A DNA stretch of 64,000 nt, taken from assembly GCF_029360705.1 (NCBI RefSeq), contig NZ_JARKMX010000003.1:186001-250000 (forward strand), in the 5' to 3' direction. The position numbers and the translations under genes are program-made. Below the pieces are notes generated by a model. That model was not told the origin of the DNA. It saw nothing but the letters and a program-made list of their open reading frames with translations, and searched no databases. The DNA is from Paraflavitalea pollutisoli. GTDB lineage: Bacteria; Bacteroidota; Bacteroidia; Chitinophagales; Chitinophagaceae. Below, piece by piece: positions 1-7,957 of the stretch (position 1 is its first letter; each line of letters starts with the position of its first letter).

Positions 1-341
1 TCTTCAAATCTTGGGTGCTTGTCCATTAATTGCAGGATAGGTATTCCTGAGGATGCTAATAGTTTACCAAGTTCAGACTCGAACTTACTTTTGAAATGGC
101 TATCAGCAACCTTGTACTTACGCCTGAATTCTTGGAATGTGGAGCAGGGTTGAATCGATACATGGAATATATTGCATAGATCGATAGCAATTTGGTCGCA
201 GACTTGTTTATACTCGTTACTCTTCCGGTCGTTGACTAGACAGTAAAAATCTGCCAGGATTAATACCGCTTCTACGAATGCTCCCTTAGTCGAATCCTCT
301 TCCCAGAAAATCCAGTTTTTTTCAGCATAGCTAGCCTCCAT
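1..341 (-). CDS. Hypothetical protein, C-terminal end outside window
   Basis: Reading leftwards from an ATG at 341 the frame stays open for 113 codons to the window edge, starting MEASYAEKNWIFWEEDS. The visible part looks like a soluble, mostly helical protein with charged and hydrophobic residues in regular alternation, for example around DQIAIDLCNIFHV. I do not recognise a family. It is divergent from the RteC-like gene and so probably belongs to the regulatory end of the conjugative element. The length of uninterrupted frame and its protein-like composition are the only support. Confidence 0.5.
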   Translation of the reverse strand, partial: MEASYAEKNWIFWEEDSTKGAFVEAVLILADFYCLVNDRKSNEYKQVCDQIAIDLCNIFHVSIQPCSTFQEFRRKYKVADSHFKSKFESELGKLLASSGIPILQLMDKHPRFE

Positions 342-574
342 TCGTCATGGTTTAGTTAGAATGAAATACAGCAAAATCTGTGTCAGGTATTGAAATTCGG
401 GCTGATGTTGAAAAATATAATTGACGGCAATACGTATTTGAGAGATTGGCTTTTTTTGCTGTTTAAAGTTTCTTTTCTGCTGCAAGATATTATCTCATTT
501 GGCGTATCAGCGAGCTATCGTAGCATAGACTTTGAGGTTAGTTAAGGTGTGCATTACCTTGTAAACGCCTTGTT

Positions 575-1447
575 ATGAAAAGGGAATCCGTGAAAGATAA
601 GGCTGCGTTTTGCGAATCCATCCTGAAGTCCATTGAAAAGCAGGAGCGACTGGTAGAATCTGCCGGAATCGACGTGCTGCGTATTGCTGAAAATATGCTT
701 TCCTATTTGAAAGACTCTCTTCAGGAACTTAGAAAATTCGTAAGCGATAATAAATTCCTTGACGAAGAGGAGGAAGTTGAATTTTACAAGCGGCATCTGC
801 CGGGCATACTTCGGTATTTCTTTTACTATGTAAAGTTGTACTCGCTGGAGCTTCGGTTGCTTACTTTGGAAGATAGCGCTCGAAAGAAGACTTTGAAATC
901 TGAACGCAAAGATGTCGACAAATGGGTTCGAAAGAACGAAGGATTCTTTCGGTATTATAGAAGCGGCGCCATAAGTATGGATAAGAAATTCTATCTAAAA
1001 GGTAGTCGGGACAACAACCTTATCACTGATCCTGGTCAATGGCTTTTTGACGATGAGTTTCTTACCGTGCCCGCATATCTTACCGGCGAATTTCTTGCCT
1101 ATGAGCGGTACAGAATATACTTGGACAATGAGCTCAAGTTTTTTGATCAAAAATCAAAGGTCAATGAGGGGGTAAGTGACGATGAATTGGTCTGGACTGC
1201 GACTCGCATGGCGGCTATTGAGATCCTCTATGGCCTTTTCACCGGGTCCGCATTTAATAATGGAAAGGCCCAGTTACGTCAGATCGCTAAACGAGTGGAG
1301 AAATTAACTGGTATCGACCTTGGGAATTACTACCGATACAATATCGACTTAAAAATAAGAAAGGTGCGTAATCAGTTTCTGAAGCACATGATAGAAACCT
1401 CTGACAAGTATGCCGACGAGCAGGATGAAAACCGACAATTTAAATAG
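575..1447 (+). CDS. rteC: RteC-domain conjugative transposon regulator
   Basis: This 290-residue cytoplasmic protein matches the RteC family of Bacteroidota conjugative transposons. Seen in the sequence: a helical N-terminal half, the segment EVEFYKRHLPGILRYFFYYV near residues 70-90, the family-like FFRYYRSGAISMDKKFYLKG near 125-145, and a C-terminal core WTATRMAAIEILYGLFTGSA with FNNGKAQLRQIAKRVEKL, the region where RteC proteins are best conserved. In CTnDOT, RteC activates the excision genes, which in turn promote transfer-gene expression; that role is transferred from the family, not shown here. The rteA/rteB two-component pair is not visible. The ATG at 575 is the only good start, and no strong Shine-Dalgarno is present. 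A stretch with no gene follows before the next genes on the opposite strand. Confidence 0.85.
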   Translation: MKRESVKDKAAFCESILKSIEKQERLVESAGIDVLRIAENMLSYLKDSLQELRKFVSDNKFLDEEEEVEFYKRHLPGILRYFFYYVKLYSLELRLLTLEDSARKKTLKSERKDVDKWVRKNEGFFRYYRSGAISMDKKFYLKGSRDNNLITDPGQWLFDDEFLTVPAYLTGEFLAYERYRIYLDNELKFFDQKSKVNEGVSDDELVWTATRMAAIEILYGLFTGSAFNNGKAQLRQIAKRVEKLTGIDLGNYYRYNIDLKIRKVRNQFLKHMIETSDKYADEQDENRQFK

Positions 1448-1768
1448 GTACTCTTTAATATTCAGACTTTGGAAAGCAAGGCTTTGATGGAAATATTTGG
1501 ATATCTCTTTTTATACGAATTGTTTTATGCTAAAGGTATCATGTCGAAGCGTTGTTGGCTAGAGATAGATTTGAGTGATCACTTAGCCCATGTAACTTTT
1601 TTTCTCCATTATCTTACCAGAAACTTCCATTGACAGTGTTTCCCTATAAACTGCAATTAACAGCCCAATAGACAATTTATTCGATAAAGAAAGTCTTATC
1701 TATTCAATTTGCAATTGAATACTTCCAAGGAAATTGAGAAACGTGATTCGAAAAGTGTGTCAAATATT
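1448..1768. other. Intergenic, no feature recognised
   Basis: A+T-rich spacer between the RteC-like gene and the convergent small gene. I see no credible reading frame, strong hairpin with T-tract, or Bacteroidota promoter motif. Confidence 0.4.
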
Positions 1769-2116
1769 TCACCTCCACCTGCTTTTCCGACGTCTGGCGA
1801 CCAGGTAGCCATGTTTATCACCAAAGCTATAATACCAACGAAGTCGATGTTTTTCCGCGTAAAATGATATTTGGGTAGCTACGAGGTCAAAAGTAGTATC
1901 TTCCTTAACGTTAAGTAGATAGTCGATTTTGAGAAGACACTCGCCACTCAGCTGTTGGGGATGTTGAGTTAAGTAATTTAGTTTTTTTGAATTTATTGAG
2001 AGGAGAGCAGATAATTCTTTCCTTTTAATTAATGGATCTTTACCTCGAAAAAGGTCCATGAAATATCTGATTTTACCACGCTTTAGTCGACGTAAGGCGA
2101 TGTTTGTGTTCCTCAT
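1769..2116 (-). CDS. Small basic HTH-like protein
   Basis: A 115-residue, strongly basic protein. The middle (about residues 28-75) reads as a compact helix-turn-helix: KRKELSALLSINSKKLNYL, then a turn with QLSGECLLKIDYLLNV. This lines up by eye with the neighbouring gene at 2184-2429 (LIAQYLGTNNARMNRLI, then MSLVEIEKIATYFDVS), so the two are probably distant paralogues. A basic tail (VARRRKSRWR) suggests nucleic-acid contact. The function is inferred to be DNA-binding regulation in the ICE. It lies 67 bp downstream of the second HTH gene on the same strand, so the two may be co-transcribed. Confidence 0.45.
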   Translation of the reverse strand: MRNTNIALRRLKRGKIRYFMDLFRGKDPLIKRKELSALLSINSKKLNYLTQHPQQLSGECLLKIDYLLNVKEDTTFDLVATQISFYAEKHRLRWYYSFGDKHGYLVARRRKSRWR

Positions 2117-2183
2117 CCCACAAATAACGACAAATCCCCGTACACCAAGCAGTACAGGAATGACAGAAAAAAGTGATGAATCG

Positions 2184-2429
2184 TCACATTTTTATTACTA
2201 GGAATAGCATTTCATTCAATGAAACGTCAAAATAAGTTGCAATTTTCTCAATTTCTACCAACGACATTTCTTTTGGCGTAAGGATCAGACGATTCATTCT
2301 AGCGTTATTTGTACCAAGGTATTGTGCAATTAATGTTTTAGGGAATAATGAATAAATCGACGCATATCGATCTATCTTGTTTTCCTTCATCATTGAATTT
2401 ACTATAAGATACCTCGGGTCTCGATCCAT
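2184..2429 (-). CDS. Small XRE-like helix-turn-helix protein
   Basis: An 81-residue protein made almost entirely of one helix-turn-helix unit: residues about 30-48 (KTLIAQYLGTNNARMNRLI) would be the two HTH helices, followed by SLVEIEKIATYFDVSLNEML, which is the usual third/fourth helix pattern of XRE-type repressors. Such proteins commonly control ICE gene expression. The start at 2429 is 6 bp from an inverted repeat that could be its own operator, which suits autoregulation (inference). It is transcribed away from the transfer operon. Confidence 0.55.
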   Translation of the reverse strand: MDRDPRYLIVNSMMKENKIDRYASIYSLFPKTLIAQYLGTNNARMNRLILTPKEMSLVEIEKIATYFDVSLNEMLFLVIKM

Positions 2430-2435
2430 TATATA

Positions 2436-2454
2436 AAACTAATAAGGTTAGTTT
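2436..2454. promoter_or_regulatory. Operator-like inverted repeat
   Basis: AAACTAA, a 5-nt spacer, and TTAGTTT form a perfect 7+7 inverted repeat directly upstream of the HTH gene start at 2429. The spacing and symmetry fit a homodimeric HTH repressor site. No clear -7/-33 promoter was found with it. Confidence 0.4.
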
Positions 2455-2761
2455 AGATAGCCAAAAAAATTAGTATTTCCGTGCTTGCCCGTGTGATTGG
2501 TTGGCGGGCATAGGACGGCACCAACGGTGCTTCATATTAGATATATTTCTCTCCGTATTGTGTCCATGTTGTAAAATGAAACCGCTGTAATCCCTTATGC
2601 TTTTCTGGACTCACTTACAAAGCTTCCTGATTATGAATTTATAGGGATGTCCTCGGATCCCTTATGATTTTACAAGATTTTAAAAAAAAGTTTTTCCGTA
2701 GTGTAATCGTAGTGTGAAATCACCTTTTCGTTTCGGCGCATTTTTGTTGAAACGAATCACA

Positions 2762-3181
2762 ATGATTACATGGTCAACATATCTCTCCGCAGTTAGCATT
2801 TTCCTGGTAGTTTACTATGCTTTAGTGCTGCTTCTATTTTTCCGCAAGGAGATATTTAACAAGATGAAGATGACGCCTGCCAGGGCAGTCGTAACTAGCT
2901 CGCCTTTGCAAGCATCCGAAGTTGCCGCGCCTGTGGAGGGTAATGGATTCCAGCCGATGCCTTTGCTGGATGAGGTTCATGCTTATATGAACCAGGCCGC
3001 TTTGGATCTTCCCAAGGAGCAAGAAGAGATTGTTGCGGGTGTAAAGTCGATTCTACAAAAGTATCCGCCGCTAGTAGATCCTTTTTTCAGGTTGAGCATT
3101 AATGATCTGGTGGTTTCTCTTGCTGAGAGCAAGTGCCATGTGGAGGTCAGTCCGGATGTGTTAGGTCGATTGTGGAGGTAG
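2762..3181 (+). CDS. Small single-pass membrane protein at head of tra operon
   Basis: From the ATG at 2762 this is a 139-residue protein beginning MITWSTYLSAVSIFLVVYY. It has one strong transmembrane helix at about residues 5-28 followed by a basic stretch (FFRKEIFNKMKM), so the remaining ~105 residues are probably cytoplasmic. An in-frame GTG at 2714 would add 16 residues; I prefer the ATG because the membrane segment then sits at the N-terminus. Genes of this size and shape often sit immediately before traE in Bacteroidota ICEs. No specific function can be assigned. It is separated from traE by about 340 bp holding two structured hairpins. Confidence 0.6.
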   Translation: MITWSTYLSAVSIFLVVYYALVLLLFFRKEIFNKMKMTPARAVVTSSPLQASEVAAPVEGNGFQPMPLLDEVHAYMNQAALDLPKEQEEIVAGVKSILQKYPPLVDPFFRLSINDLVVSLAESKCHVEVSPDVLGRLWR

Positions 3182-3194
3182 GCGGTTGGCTTTT

Positions 3195-3262
3195 AACCAC
3201 CTGCACCCTTGCAGGAAAACCAAGTGCGTAAAAGGGTGTGGGTGGTTGTTTTAAAGTTTTTT
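3195..3262 (+). ncRNA. Structured RNA hairpin with T-tract, copy 1
   Basis: Arms 3195-3210 and 3232-3247 pair over 16 consecutive base pairs (two are G-U), enclosing a 21-nt loop, and T-rich sequence follows. The loop carries a 19-nt block at 3210-3228 that recurs with one mismatch at 3347-3365. The outer stem bases differ between the copies in a compensatory way (AACC/GGTT here, GTCC/GGAC in copy 2), which favours a conserved RNA structure over simple repeated DNA. It could act as a terminator, an attenuator or an antitermination element ahead of traE. I cannot match it to a named RNA family. Confidence 0.6.
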
Positions 3263-3330
3263 TCAATTGATGTTGAATAATGGTCTGTCAGTAGTTTTTT
3301 GTTTTTGATTGTTTGTAGGCGTTTGGTTTT

Positions 3331-3395
3331 AGTCCACCTACACTAGTGCAGGAGAACCAAGTGCGAGTGAGGTGTGGGTGGACTTGTTTTTTGCT
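3331..3395 (+). ncRNA. Structured RNA hairpin with T-tract, copy 2
   Basis: Arms 3331-3343 and 3372-3384 pair over 13 bp, extended by a G-U pair, around a loop containing the conserved 19-nt block 3347-3365. A run of T residues follows the right arm. The copy lies 137 nt downstream of the first and about 130 nt before the traE start. The conserved loop can itself fold as GCA...TGC and GG...CC around ARAA. See copy 1 for the compensatory changes. Confidence 0.6.
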
Positions 3396-3524
3396 TGTCC
3401 GTGTTTTTGTGGGTGTGAATAGCGCCGCCGTAGTACAGTGAGGTTGTGTTTGTGGGAATGAGTGTACAGGCGGCGCTTCCTTTAGTTGCTGGTTTACCAA
3501 TCATCAATATAAAGCAAGTGAGTT

Positions 3525-3851
3525 ATGAAAATGTGTGGAGTGAATTGCTTTTTAGGCAAGGTGGCACTGCTATGCGCAGTCTTTTCTTTAGTTGTTATTT
3601 GTGTTTTCGCCCAGGATGGGAAGGCCGGTATTGAGGAGGCTAATACAAAGGTCCGGGGGTACTTCGCAGTCGGTTGCAACCTGATGTACGCTGTGGGTGG
3701 CATACTAGGTTTGATCGGAGCTGTTCGCGTTTATCAAAAATGGGCAGGCGGACATCCGGACACCAGTAGTGTGGCGGCGGCCTGGTTTGGGGCTTGTGTG
3801 TTTCTGGTTGTGGTGGCTACAGTTATTAAATCATTCTTTGGGATTGCTTAA
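3525..3851 (+). CDS. traE: TraE, DUF4134 conjugation membrane protein
   Basis: A 108-residue protein with an N-terminal signal-like or membrane helix (about residues 10-29, ending VCVFAQ), then two further hydrophobic segments at about 50-68 (LMYAVGGILGLIGAVRVYQK) and 84-105. KWAGGHPDT between them is the usual turn. This is the DUF4134/TraE pattern of CTnDOT-type systems, which resembles small pilin/VirB2-VirB3-like inner-membrane components. It is the first gene of the tight transfer operon: traF starts 11 bp after its stop. An ATG two codons in (3531) is an alternative start. Confidence 0.88.
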   Translation: MKMCGVNCFLGKVALLCAVFSLVVICVFAQDGKAGIEEANTKVRGYFAVGCNLMYAVGGILGLIGAVRVYQKWAGGHPDTSSVAAAWFGACVFLVVVATVIKSFFGIA

Positions 3852-3861
3852 AACGACCGTG

Positions 3862-4176
3862 ATGGCAGCAAGTGTATATAAGATTAATAAAGGTGTTAAC
3901 CGTAGCATCGAATTCAAAGGATTGAAGGCGCAATACATCTGGTATCTGGGCGGCGGATTGCTACTTTGCCTAATACTTTATGTAGCTATGTACATCATCG
4001 GTGTTAATTCTTACGTATGCTTGTTTGTTGTCGGAGCTACCGCGGGGATGGTCTTCTACTATGTTTTCAAGCTCAGTAAAAAGTATGGTGAGCATGGGAT
4101 GATGAAAAACATGGCAAGGCGGAGCATTCCAAAGGTAATCCGGTGCAAGTCGAGACAGTGTTTTATCAAAATGTGA
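3862..4176 (+). CDS. traF: TraF, DUF4133 conjugation membrane protein
   Basis: From the ATG at 3862 this is a 104-residue protein. It opens with the family-like MAASVYKINKGVNRSIEFKG and LKAQYIWYLGGG, followed by two closely spaced transmembrane helices (about 32-52 and 57-76) and a basic C-terminus. DUF4133/TraF proteins are the VirB3-like partner that docks next to the TraG ATPase. The gene sits between traE and traG with only short gaps. Longer in-frame extensions upstream overlap traE and are not favoured; a GTG one codon earlier is possible. Confidence 0.85.
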   Translation: MAASVYKINKGVNRSIEFKGLKAQYIWYLGGGLLLCLILYVAMYIIGVNSYVCLFVVGATAGMVFYYVFKLSKKYGEHGMMKNMARRSIPKVIRCKSRQCFIKM

Positions 4177-4194
4177 AGTGCTAAAAATGTGAAG

Positions 4195-6627
4195 ATGGAA
4201 AAGTGGTTGAATGACATGCTTCCTATACTGGAGGTCGAGCAAGATTCGATCGTCAGTAAGCAAGGTGATGTAACTATCGGCTTTAAGGTAAGTTTGCCGG
4301 AGGTATTTACCTCGTCGGCAGATGACTTCGAAACTATTCATCAGGCCTTTATCAAGGCTATTAAGCTACTCCCGAAGGAAACAGTTTTTCATAAGCAAGA
4401 CTGGTTCACAAGAGATCAGTATCAACCTCTACCTGGTAATGGCAAGGGGTTTTTGGAAGGCAGGGCGGACCGGCATTTTGCCGGTCGCCGCTACCTTCGC
4501 CACCAATGCTACTTATTTCTTACCCGTAGGTCAACCAGCCGGAAAAAAGCGACTTCTTTATTCAGTAATCTCATCCGGCCCAATCTCTTTGCCGATCAGG
4601 TTCTAAATGTAGCAGCAATTCGTGAGTTTGAAGAAATTGGTGGTCAGTTTCAGCGTGTTTTGGCGGATTGTGGTATTGATATGGTTCGGTTGCGGCAATC
4701 GGACTTGTTAAGTACAGGAAAAAGGGCCGGTTTGCTTGAGCAATATCTTTTTCTGGCAGAGCAGCCGGAGCAGACATTGGTTAAAGACATTCAGTTTAGG
4801 GACGAGTTGCGCGTAGGTTCAAAGTTTTGCCAACTGTATTCTCTGGGCAGCAGTGACGATTTGCCGCATGTTTGCGGCCCACGTATCACTTATGAACCAT
4901 TTTCGACTGACCGTACAAAATTCAGTATCGGGTTTGCCACGCCTCTTGGGCTGCTACTGGATTGTAACCATATATATAACCAGTACATTTTTGTTGGCGA
5001 TGCGCAATCGACTGTGAAGAAGATGGAAAGCAAGCGTCTTCGCCATCAGTCGCTTTCCCAGTATAGCCGGGAGAATGCTATTTCGAAGGAGGCTACTGAC
5101 GATTTTCTAAACGAAGCTATTACCCACCAGCGACTTCCTGTAAATGCGCATTTTAACATTTTGACCTGGTCTGAAGACCGTAACAGTTTGCAGGAAGCCA
5201 GAAATAGTATTACTGGTGCGCTAGCGCAATTGGACGCGACGGCAAAGTTGGAGACTATTGGAGCGCCACAAATATTCTGGGCGGGCATTCCGGGTAACGC
5301 AGCTGATTTTCCCAGTAACGATACATTTATAACGTTTGCTGAACAGGCTTGTTGTTTTTTGCACCTGGAGGGTAACTATCGGAGTGACCCGGAAGGTGGA
5401 ATAAGGTTCTGTGATCGTTTGACGAATCGGCCTGTATTTATCGACCTGTTTGACCGCCCCCGGAAAATGGGAGTTTCCAGTAATATGGGAATGCTGATTT
5501 GTGGTACATCAGGCGGCGGCAAGAGCATGACAGCTAACCATATTCTGCATTCATTGTACAATCAGGGGGCTCATTGTGTAGTATGCGATATTGGCGGCAG
5601 CTACCGGGCACTTTGCGAGCTGGTGGGTGGATACTATTTCGAGTATAAGGAGGATACTCCTATTCAATTTAACCCGTTTTATCTTCCGCCCGGGCAACGC
5701 CTGGATACTGAAAAGAAGGAAAGTCTTAAATCTCTTCTCGTTGCCCTATGGAAGCAGGAGCATGAACAATTCCAGCGGAGCGAGTATGTCGCATTGAGCA
5801 ACGCCTTGCAGGGGTATTATCGAAAGCTTGAGCAGGATTCTACAGTCGCTGCTTCGTTCAATACTTTTTATGATTACCTGCAAAACGAGTACGCGGCGGA
5901 AATTGAACAGTATAACGTCAAAGACCGTGATTTCGATCTGGCTAATTTCTTATACGTCCTGCGGCCCTACTATGCCGATGGTGAGTATGGGTATCTCCTC
6001 AATTCCGATGGAAAACAGGATTTGTTGAATCAGCCTTTTGTTGTTATTGAGATGGACAATTTAAAAGACCATCCTATTCTTTTTGGAGTTTGCACACTAT
6101 TGGTCATGGAGATGGTCATTTCTAAGATGCGGCAATTAAAAGGAAAGCGGAAATGTTTTCTTATTGACGAAGCCTGGAAAGCTATTGCCAACGCGGGCAT
6201 GGCGCAATTTGTAAAGTATGCCTATAAGACAATGCGAAAGTTTGACGGCATCCCTGCCGTTGTTACGCAGGAGTTGGACGATTTGATCAGTTCTCCCGTA
6301 ATCAAAGATGCAATCATCGCCAATTGCGACATTAAAATTCTCATGGACATGAGAAAGTTTCAAAACAAATTTGACCAGCTTCAGTCTGTTTTGGGCATGT
6401 CTGAGAAGGGTAAGGAGATTTTGCTCAGTGTAAATCGGGATGACCGGGAGATATATATTGAAATTGGCGGGAAGATCATGAAGGTATTCAGGAACGAGCT
6501 GGCGAGGGAGGAGTATTTCGCATTCACCACAGAGGGTAAAGAACGTGTTATGGTTATGGAATACGCTCGACGATATGGTAGTATGGAAAAGGGAATTTCC
6601 GCACTGGTTGAAGAGCATGCCGCTTAG
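4195..6627 (+). CDS. traG: TraG, VirB4-type conjugation ATPase
   Basis: An ~810-residue ATPase of the TraG (CTnDOT) / VirB4 class that powers assembly of the mating apparatus. Seen: N-terminal MEKWLNDMLPILEVEQDSIV, a Walker A motif CGTSGGGKSM near residue 435, Walker B LIDEAWKAI near residue 655, and the downstream VTQELDDL segment typical of the family's Q-containing motif. The length is normal. The ATG at 4195 is preferred; an in-frame GTG lies two codons upstream. It is followed by an unusually good Shine-Dalgarno (AGGAGG at 6647-6652) for the next gene. It should act at the inner membrane with TraF, TraJ and TraK. No truncation or missing motif is seen. Confidence 0.93.
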   Translation: MEKWLNDMLPILEVEQDSIVSKQGDVTIGFKVSLPEVFTSSADDFETIHQAFIKAIKLLPKETVFHKQDWFTRDQYQPLPGNGKGFLEGRADRHFAGRRYLRHQCYLFLTRRSTSRKKATSLFSNLIRPNLFADQVLNVAAIREFEEIGGQFQRVLADCGIDMVRLRQSDLLSTGKRAGLLEQYLFLAEQPEQTLVKDIQFRDELRVGSKFCQLYSLGSSDDLPHVCGPRITYEPFSTDRTKFSIGFATPLGLLLDCNHIYNQYIFVGDAQSTVKKMESKRLRHQSLSQYSRENAISKEATDDFLNEAITHQRLPVNAHFNILTWSEDRNSLQEARNSITGALAQLDATAKLETIGAPQIFWAGIPGNAADFPSNDTFITFAEQACCFLHLEGNYRSDPEGGIRFCDRLTNRPVFIDLFDRPRKMGVSSNMGMLICGTSGGGKSMTANHILHSLYNQGAHCVVCDIGGSYRALCELVGGYYFEYKEDTPIQFNPFYLPPGQRLDTEKKESLKSLLVALWKQEHEQFQRSEYVALSNALQGYYRKLEQDSTVAASFNTFYDYLQNEYAAEIEQYNVKDRDFDLANFLYVLRPYYADGEYGYLLNSDGKQDLLNQPFVVIEMDNLKDHPILFGVCTLLVMEMVISKMRQLKGKRKCFLIDEAWKAIANAGMAQFVKYAYKTMRKFDGIPAVVTQELDDLISSPVIKDAIIANCDIKILMDMRKFQNKFDQLQSVLGMSEKGKEILLSVNRDDREIYIEIGGKIMKVFRNELAREEYFAFTTEGKERVMVMEYARRYGSMEKGISALVEEHAA

Positions 6628-6656
6628 CGAATTTATCAAACGAAATAGGAGGTTGT

Positions 6657-7328
6657 ATGAAACAATGGATTTGTGCTATCGCATTTTGTGTGGTGTTGAC
6701 TGTTGCCCCAACACAGAAAAGCCATGCTTTTATATGGGATGTTGTAAAGCAGGCTTTGATTGCGGCCATTAAAGCTGCGGATTTGGCTGTACAGCGTTTG
6801 CAAAACAAGACTATCTGGTTGCAAAATGCGCAAAAAGCGTTGGAAAATACTCTATCCAAATTAAAGCTGGATGAGATATCCGGGTGGGTGGAGAAGCACA
6901 AAGAGCAGTACGCTAGCTATTTCGATGAACTGAGAAAGGTGAAGGAAGCAATTTCAGGGTACAAGAAAGTCAAGGTGATCATGCAGCAGCAATTGGCTAT
7001 AGTCGACGAATACAAAGCTGCGCTTCGGCTTTTTCGTCAAGACAAACACTTCACCACAAAGGAGATTGAATACATGGTACAAGTCTATTCGGGCATCCTG
7101 GATCAGAGCATAAAGAACATTGATCAGTTGTTTTTAGTGATCAAGTCTTTGAATACCGAAATGACGGATGGCAAACGGCTTGAGGTTATTAACAGGGTCG
7201 CCTCCGCTATCGATGGAAATCTTGCTGATCTGCGGATGTTTAATGCTGAAAACGTTCAGCTTTCCCTGCAACGTGCAAAAGATGCCACCGAGGTAAAACG
7301 TGTAAAGGAGATTTATGGAATTAAGTAG
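6657..7328 (+). CDS. TraI-like secreted transfer protein, copy A
   Basis: A 223-residue protein with a clear signal peptide (MKQWICAIAFCVVLTVAP...SHAF) and a long helical, coiled-coil-like body. The C-terminal third (KRLEVINRVASAIDGNLADL...VKEIYGIK) matches the ending pattern of TraI/DUF4141 proteins of Bacteroidota ICEs, which end in a similar RAK...ARVLELYG segment. The role is probably a periplasmic component of the transfer channel, comparable in position to VirB5. The next gene overlaps it by 14 bp and shares its C-terminal pattern, as does the third gene, so this is the first of three tandem paralogues. A strong Shine-Dalgarno lies 4 nt before the ATG. Confidence 0.7.
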   Translation: MKQWICAIAFCVVLTVAPTQKSHAFIWDVVKQALIAAIKAADLAVQRLQNKTIWLQNAQKALENTLSKLKLDEISGWVEKHKEQYASYFDELRKVKEAISGYKKVKVIMQQQLAIVDEYKAALRLFRQDKHFTTKEIEYMVQVYSGILDQSIKNIDQLFLVIKSLNTEMTDGKRLEVINRVASAIDGNLADLRMFNAENVQLSLQRAKDATEVKRVKEIYGIK

Positions 7329-7953
7329 CACATATTTCATGAAGTGTTTGGTCGTTCTAGTTTTTTTCGTTGGAAGATTCAGTATTGGCCAGGGGCAGAG
7401 TAGACAAATCAAAATGTACCTGGAACATATAGCTGCCGGTAAGGTTTATATTGAATACCTGCAAAAAGGGTATTCCGTGGCGCGGCGGGGACTGGGATTT
7501 ATCAGCGAAGTGAAAAATGGACACCTGAAACTTGATCGATTGTTTTTTGATGGGTTAGTGACAATTAATCCGCGAATTCGGAATTATCCTCACGTAATAG
7601 ACATCATGGTATTGGCAACGGGGATTATTGAAACCTGCAATCGTAATAAACGGGCTTTGGCAAGTGAGGGTTTGCTGTCGGCGGGGATGGTGACCTATTC
7701 GAATAGAATTACTGCGCTGCAGATCGCAGGTTGTCTGGCATTATTATCGGACCTGGCTGATTTACTCGCAGCTAATGTGCTGAAACTATCCGACGATGAG
7801 CGCATTCGTAGGATTGACGAGATCCATCGGGAAATGGAGGAGAGGCATAGTTTCATTACGAATTGGTCGACCGATACCGGGAAACTGCTTTTGCAAATGA
7901 AGAAGGAAAGCATGGAGTACGGTAGAATGAAAGGTGTGTATGATTTAAAATGA
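7315..7953 (+). CDS. TraI-like/TerB-annotated transfer protein, copy B
   Basis: A 212-residue protein with an N-terminal signal peptide (to about residue 25, FSIGQGQ). Its first mature segment, HIAAGKVYIEYLQKGYSVAR, resembles proteins that databases usually label TerB-like in Sphingobacteriales/Chitinophagales ICEs. The C-terminus (LSDDERIRRIDEIHREMEE, then LLLQMKKESMEYGRMKGVY) is shared with copies A and C. I infer a periplasmic structural role in conjugation and see nothing that supports tellurite resistance. It starts inside the end of copy A (AGGAG upstream), which suggests translational coupling. Confidence 0.65.
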   Translation: MELSSTYFMKCLVVLVFFVGRFSIGQGQSRQIKMYLEHIAAGKVYIEYLQKGYSVARRGLGFISEVKNGHLKLDRLFFDGLVTINPRIRNYPHVIDIMVLATGIIETCNRNKRALASEGLLSAGMVTYSNRITALQIAGCLALLSDLADLLAANVLKLSDDERIRRIDEIHREMEERHSFITNWSTDTGKLLLQMKKESMEYGRMKGVYDLK

Positions 7954-7957
7954 GTGT

